From: Janthinobacterium silvisoli
GTDB lineage: Bacteria; Pseudomonadota; Gammaproteobacteria; Burkholderiales; Burkholderiaceae_D
Length of the DNA: 64,000 bases
Assembly (NCBI RefSeq): GCF_014200725.1
Contig: NZ_JACHCL010000003.1
Coordinates: 62,001-126,000, forward strand
Direction of reading: 5' to 3'
Of this stretch, positions 61,867 to 64,000 are shown one piece after another (the first letter of the stretch is position 1; every line of letters begins with the position of its first letter). The position numbers were made by a program, and so were the translations under genes. Under the pieces are notes generated by a model that did not search any database, was not told the DNA's origin, and was given only the letters and a program-made list of their open reading frames with translations.

Positions 61867-62613
61867 TCAGCGCCCGCCTGCCACGTCGAGGATACTGCCC
61901 GTGATGTAGCTGGCGCCCGGTCCCAGCAGGTACAGAATCGCTTCGGCCACTTCTTCGGGCTGGCCGCCGCGCTGCATCGGCACGCCCGCTTCCAGGCGCG
62001 CCACCCGTCCCGGCTCGCCGCCCGAGGCATGGATGTCCGTGTAGATCAAGCCGGGGCGCACGCCATTGACGCGGATACCCTCGGTCGCCACCTCTTTCGC
62101 CAGGCCGATAGTCAGGGTGTCCACCGCGCCTTTTGATGCGGCGTAATCGATATATTCTCCGCTGGAACCGATGCGCGCAGCCACCGACGACACGTTCACT
62201 ATGCGTCCGCCCTGCCCGCCCGTGGCAGTCGACATGCGCCGCACCGCTTGCTGGCAGCACAGGAAATAACTGATCACATTCGTACGCAGCACGCGCTCCA
62301 GGCGCTGTACCGAAATATCGGCCAGCCGGCACTTCTGCTCCAGCACGCCGACATTGTTGACCAGCGCCGTCAAGCTGCCCAGCCGTGCATCGATCTCATC
62401 AAACAGACGTTCCACCTCAGCCTCCTGGCTGACGTCGGCCTGCACGGCGATCGCCTCGCCGCCTTCTGCATTGACGCGCGAGGACAAAGCCTCGGCCGCC
62501 TGGACATCGCGCACATAATTGATGCATACGGCATACCCCTGGCGCGCCGCCAGCAAGGCCGTCGCCGCCCCGATGCCACGGCTGCTACCGGTAATCAAGA
62601 TCACTTCTTTCAT
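61867..62613 (-). CDS. SDR-family oxidoreductase
   Basis: A 248-residue short-chain dehydrogenase/reductase with TGSSRGIG (cofactor loop, about 8-15), NNVG, catalytic Ser in NVSSVAARIG, and YAASKGA (Tyr/Lys). The C-terminus has SYITGSILDVAGGR, typical of FabG-like enzymes. Substrate unknown. It is convergent with the efflux operon, with the stop codons adjacent. The ATG at 62613 has AAGGAGGGACG just upstream. Confidence 0.9.
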   Translation of the reverse strand: MKEVILITGSSRGIGAATALLAARQGYAVCINYVRDVQAAEALSSRVNAEGGEAIAVQADVSQEAEVERLFDEIDARLGSLTALVNNVGVLEQKCRLADISVQRLERVLRTNVISYFLCCQQAVRRMSTATGGQGGRIVNVSSVAARIGSSGEYIDYAASKGAVDTLTIGLAKEVATEGIRVNGVRPGLIYTDIHASGGEPGRVARLEAGVPMQRGGQPEEVAEAILYLLGPGASYITGSILDVAGGR

Positions 62614-62664
62614 CGTCCCTCCTTGTGGTTTTATGCAGCCATCATACGCGCATGCTCCAGACGT

Positions 62665-62690
62665 AAAAAAGCCCGCACGCGGCGGGCTTT
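62665..62690 (-). terminator. Intrinsic terminator upstream of the SDR gene
   Basis: A 9-bp stem (AAAGCCCGC / GCGGGCTTT, loop ACGCG) with an A-run 62665-62670, giving six U on the minus strand. It ends transcripts from the small membrane-protein/dsbA side. Confidence 0.85.
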
Positions 62691-62713
62691 CAGGAATTAA
62701 TACCAAATTAACG

Positions 62714-62831
62714 ACACCTGACAAAACCGTAGCGAGCGGAAGGGAGAGGTGGCTAAGAAGCGCAACCGTATGAAGGTAAGGGGAGCATCGCAGGCCGCCT
62801 ATACCGATGCGCAGTAGGTTTTGACAGGTGT
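62714..62831. repeat. 118-bp inverted-repeat-bounded element
   Basis: ACACCTGACAAAACC (62714-62728) and GGTTTTGACAGGTGT (62817-62831) are inverted 15-bp ends with one mismatch. The 88-bp interior holds a smaller stem (GCATCG / CGATGC). It sits immediately after the stop of the small membrane-protein gene and before its terminator. It could be a small mobile MITE-like element or a structured 3'-UTR RNA. Confidence 0.6.
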
Positions 62832-62833
62832 TT

Positions 62834-63058
62834 TCAAGAACGGATATGCGTCATGGCGTAAGTCAAATGCTGCCACCAGTGCGCACGCGTCTGCACGGTC
62901 GCCAGGCATTTGGCATCGACCTCGCCCTTGAACATCGGGTCGGCGCAGGTCTTGCTGACCAGCGCGTTACGCTGGTTTTCGGTGCTGACGACCGCGATCG
63001 ACAACCAGAACACGAGGGCCAGGGCCAGTACGCATAAAGTCCAGGGTAGCTGTTTCAT
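62834..63058 (-). CDS. Small single-pass membrane protein, HWWQH motif (paralogue 2)
   Basis: A 74-residue protein that is nearly all of the conserved part of the one at 55405-55710: LPW then one membrane helix (VLALALVFWLSIAVVS), ENQRNAL, two Cys (KTCAD, AKCLATV), and RAHWWQHLTYAMTHIRS at the end. The tail should face the periplasm. It lies 33 bp downstream of dsbA in the same direction. The function is unknown. Confidence 0.7.
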   Translation of the reverse strand: MKQLPWTLCVLALALVFWLSIAVVSTENQRNALVSKTCADPMFKGEVDAKCLATVQTRAHWWQHLTYAMTHIRS

Positions 63059-63091
63059 GACGATCTCCGGTGGGTGAATGAATCTGACTGA

Positions 63092-63763
63092 TTACTTCTT
63101 GGCCGGTGCGGCGCCACGTTCCTTGATCACGCGTGCGACCAGTCCATCCATCACGGCCAGGGTGGCTTCCTGTGCCTGGCGCTCAGACTGGCCTGGACGC
63201 GACAGCTGCGCCGGCGAGGTAACGAAGCGGCCGTCGACGATGATGGTCGGCGCGCTGTCGATCTTGGCGGCGGCGATCAATTGTTCATTGCGTTTGAGCT
63301 TGGTCTGCACGCCAAAGGAATTGAACATCTCCAGGTACTTGGCCTTGTCGATACCGTTTTTCACCAGCAGGTCGAGGATGGCGGCGTCGCTGTTCAGGCG
63401 GTTGCGCTCAACGTGGATGGCGCGGAAGATCTTGTCGTGGAATTGATCGAGCTGGCCCATCGCTTCAAGCGTGACATAGGCGTGGGCTTGCGGATCTTTC
63501 GGGCCGGAGAACGCCAGGTGCACGCGGCGGAAGGCGATCTTGTCGCCCTGTTTCTTGACCCAGTCATGCATCAGCGGGTCGAGCGCATTGCAATGCGGGC
63601 AGGAGTACATGAAGTATTCGACCACTTCGACCTTCTTGCTGGTCTCGGTCGGCACTGGCGTGGTGAGCGTGGTAAAGCCGGTATCGGCAGCCATCGCGCC
63701 GGTGGAGGTAGCCATGAAAGCGACAGCGGCCAGCATGGGGGCCAGGAAACGCATGAAACGCAT
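63092..63763 (-). CDS. dsbA: Thiol:disulfide interchange protein DsbA/DsbL type
   Basis: A 223-residue periplasmic oxidoreductase. The signal peptide ends near residue 25 (GAMA). The thioredoxin fold holds the active site CPHC (Cys55 and Cys58) in EYFMYSCPHCNALDP and the cis-Pro in DSAPTIIVDG. It introduces disulfide bonds into exported proteins; several Cys-containing secreted proteins in this window could be clients. AAGGATTATT precedes the ATG at 63763. Confidence 0.95.
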   Translation of the reverse strand: MRFMRFLAPMLAAVAFMATSTGAMAADTGFTTLTTPVPTETSKKVEVVEYFMYSCPHCNALDPLMHDWVKKQGDKIAFRRVHLAFSGPKDPQAHAYVTLEAMGQLDQFHDKIFRAIHVERNRLNSDAAILDLLVKNGIDKAKYLEMFNSFGVQTKLKRNEQLIAAAKIDSAPTIIVDGRFVTSPAQLSRPGQSERQAQEATLAVMDGLVARVIKERGAAPAKK

Positions 63764-63939
63764 AATAATCCTTCATCATTAAGTGGTCGTGAACAGCGCG
63801 AGATTACCACTTTTTGCAGCAGACTTTCAGCGCCAGCAGCAAAAAAGACAGCATTTTTCACTGCCACGCGCGCGATTAAGGCCGCCTTAAGCGCTGGCGG
63901 GGAGGTGGCGATTTTAGAAACGGTTTTTAAAAACGTTTT

Positions 63940-64000
63940 TTAAAAACGATAACGCAGCGAGACCCGCAACTGCCGCGCGTCATTCTGGTAAATGCTGGAG
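63940..64000 (-). CDS. C-terminal end of an outer-membrane receptor, cut by the window edge
   Basis: A minus-strand frame enters from the right edge and ends at a TAA (63940-63942). The 20 visible codons read SSIYQNDARQLRVSLRYRF. The alternating pattern and final Phe are typical of the last strand of a TonB-dependent receptor barrel. The rest is outside the window, so the family is tentative. Confidence 0.6.
   Translation of the reverse strand, partial: SSIYQNDARQLRVSLRYRF

Noticed and set aside
63900..63945. Terminator made of repeated GTTTTTAAAAACG units
   Set aside because: The sequence is repetitive and self-complementary, but no defined GC stem followed by a U-run could be drawn.

Overview
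The window is a high-GC (outside a few intergenic islands) chromosomal segment of a betaproteobacterium, most likely an Oxalobacteraceae member of the Janthinobacterium/Massilia/Duganella type. The reasons are the methanolan-type (Eps) exopolysaccharide locus with exosortase B, PEP-CTERM proteins, the exbB-exbD-lpxK-trm112-kdsB-adk gene order, a Kdo hydroxylase and many Burkholderiales-type small genes. The genus is inferred from gene content, not from a marker gene.

Layout. (1) 1-3150: the start of a truncated secreted protein, two PEP-CTERM proteins and a TIGR03790-like protein. (2) 3389-24870, all on the minus strand: the exopolysaccharide/exosortase locus. In transcription order it holds a PEP-CTERM-associated CPBP (CAAX-type) protease, the outer-membrane protein EpsL, the undecaprenyl-phosphate glucose phosphotransferase, EpsD-EpsE-EpsF-EpsG, a GH5 glycanase with duplicated promoters, exosortase B, EpsI, a Wzy-like polymerase, glycosyltransferases, an acyltransferase, a flippase, a WecG/TagA-type transferase and two nucleotide-sugar enzymes. 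Together these make, lengthen, export and trim a surface polysaccharide, while XrtB processes PEP-CTERM proteins such as those in part 1. (3) 25103-37735: an ABC-F protein (Uup), tRNA-Arg(CCU), a prepilin-like protein, a response regulator beside a giant hybrid sensor kinase, a patatin phospholipase, gamma-glutamyltransferase, an SDR dehydrogenase and a small secreted protein. (4) 37909-42900: a Fur-box-controlled TonB receptor, a Gly/His-rich secreted protein and a proton pyrophosphatase. (5) 43083-47042: adk, kdsB, trm112-like, lpxK, exbD and exbB. (6) 47043-48429: a 1.4 kb AT-rich gene-free region with a striking repeat array. (7) 48430-55710: xseA, Fe-SOD, an LprI-like protein, Kdo hydroxylase, a CYTH/CHAD protein, an aldo/keto reductase, a DUF2244 protein and a small membrane protein. 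(8) 56074-61866: a DUF4148 protein and an OMF-MarR-FUSC-DUF1656-HlyD efflux operon. (9) 61867-64000: an SDR enzyme, a second small membrane protein, dsbA and the tail of an outer-membrane receptor.

The most notable signal is the exbB-xseA intergenic region. It holds seven direct repeats of 101-102 bp. Each carries a DnaA box (TTATCCACA in five copies, TTGTCCACA in two). A TTGATT block follows 44-45 bp from the box start in every copy and matches the full IHF consensus in four copies, and a terminal GGCA block lies at 82-83 bp. This is the architecture expected of a DnaA titration or DnaA-nucleotide-control locus (compare E. coli datA and DARS), but organised as a modular tandem array. I know of no description of such an array in this group; the function is inference.

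Other points worth a second look are a duplicated promoter in front of the GH5 gene, an intrinsic terminator abutting the ribosome binding site of ggt, a 27-bp inverted repeat in the sodB leader, an inverted-repeat element in the 3' region of a small membrane-protein gene, a strongly degenerate EpsG kinase, and two paralogous small HWWQH-motif membrane proteins.
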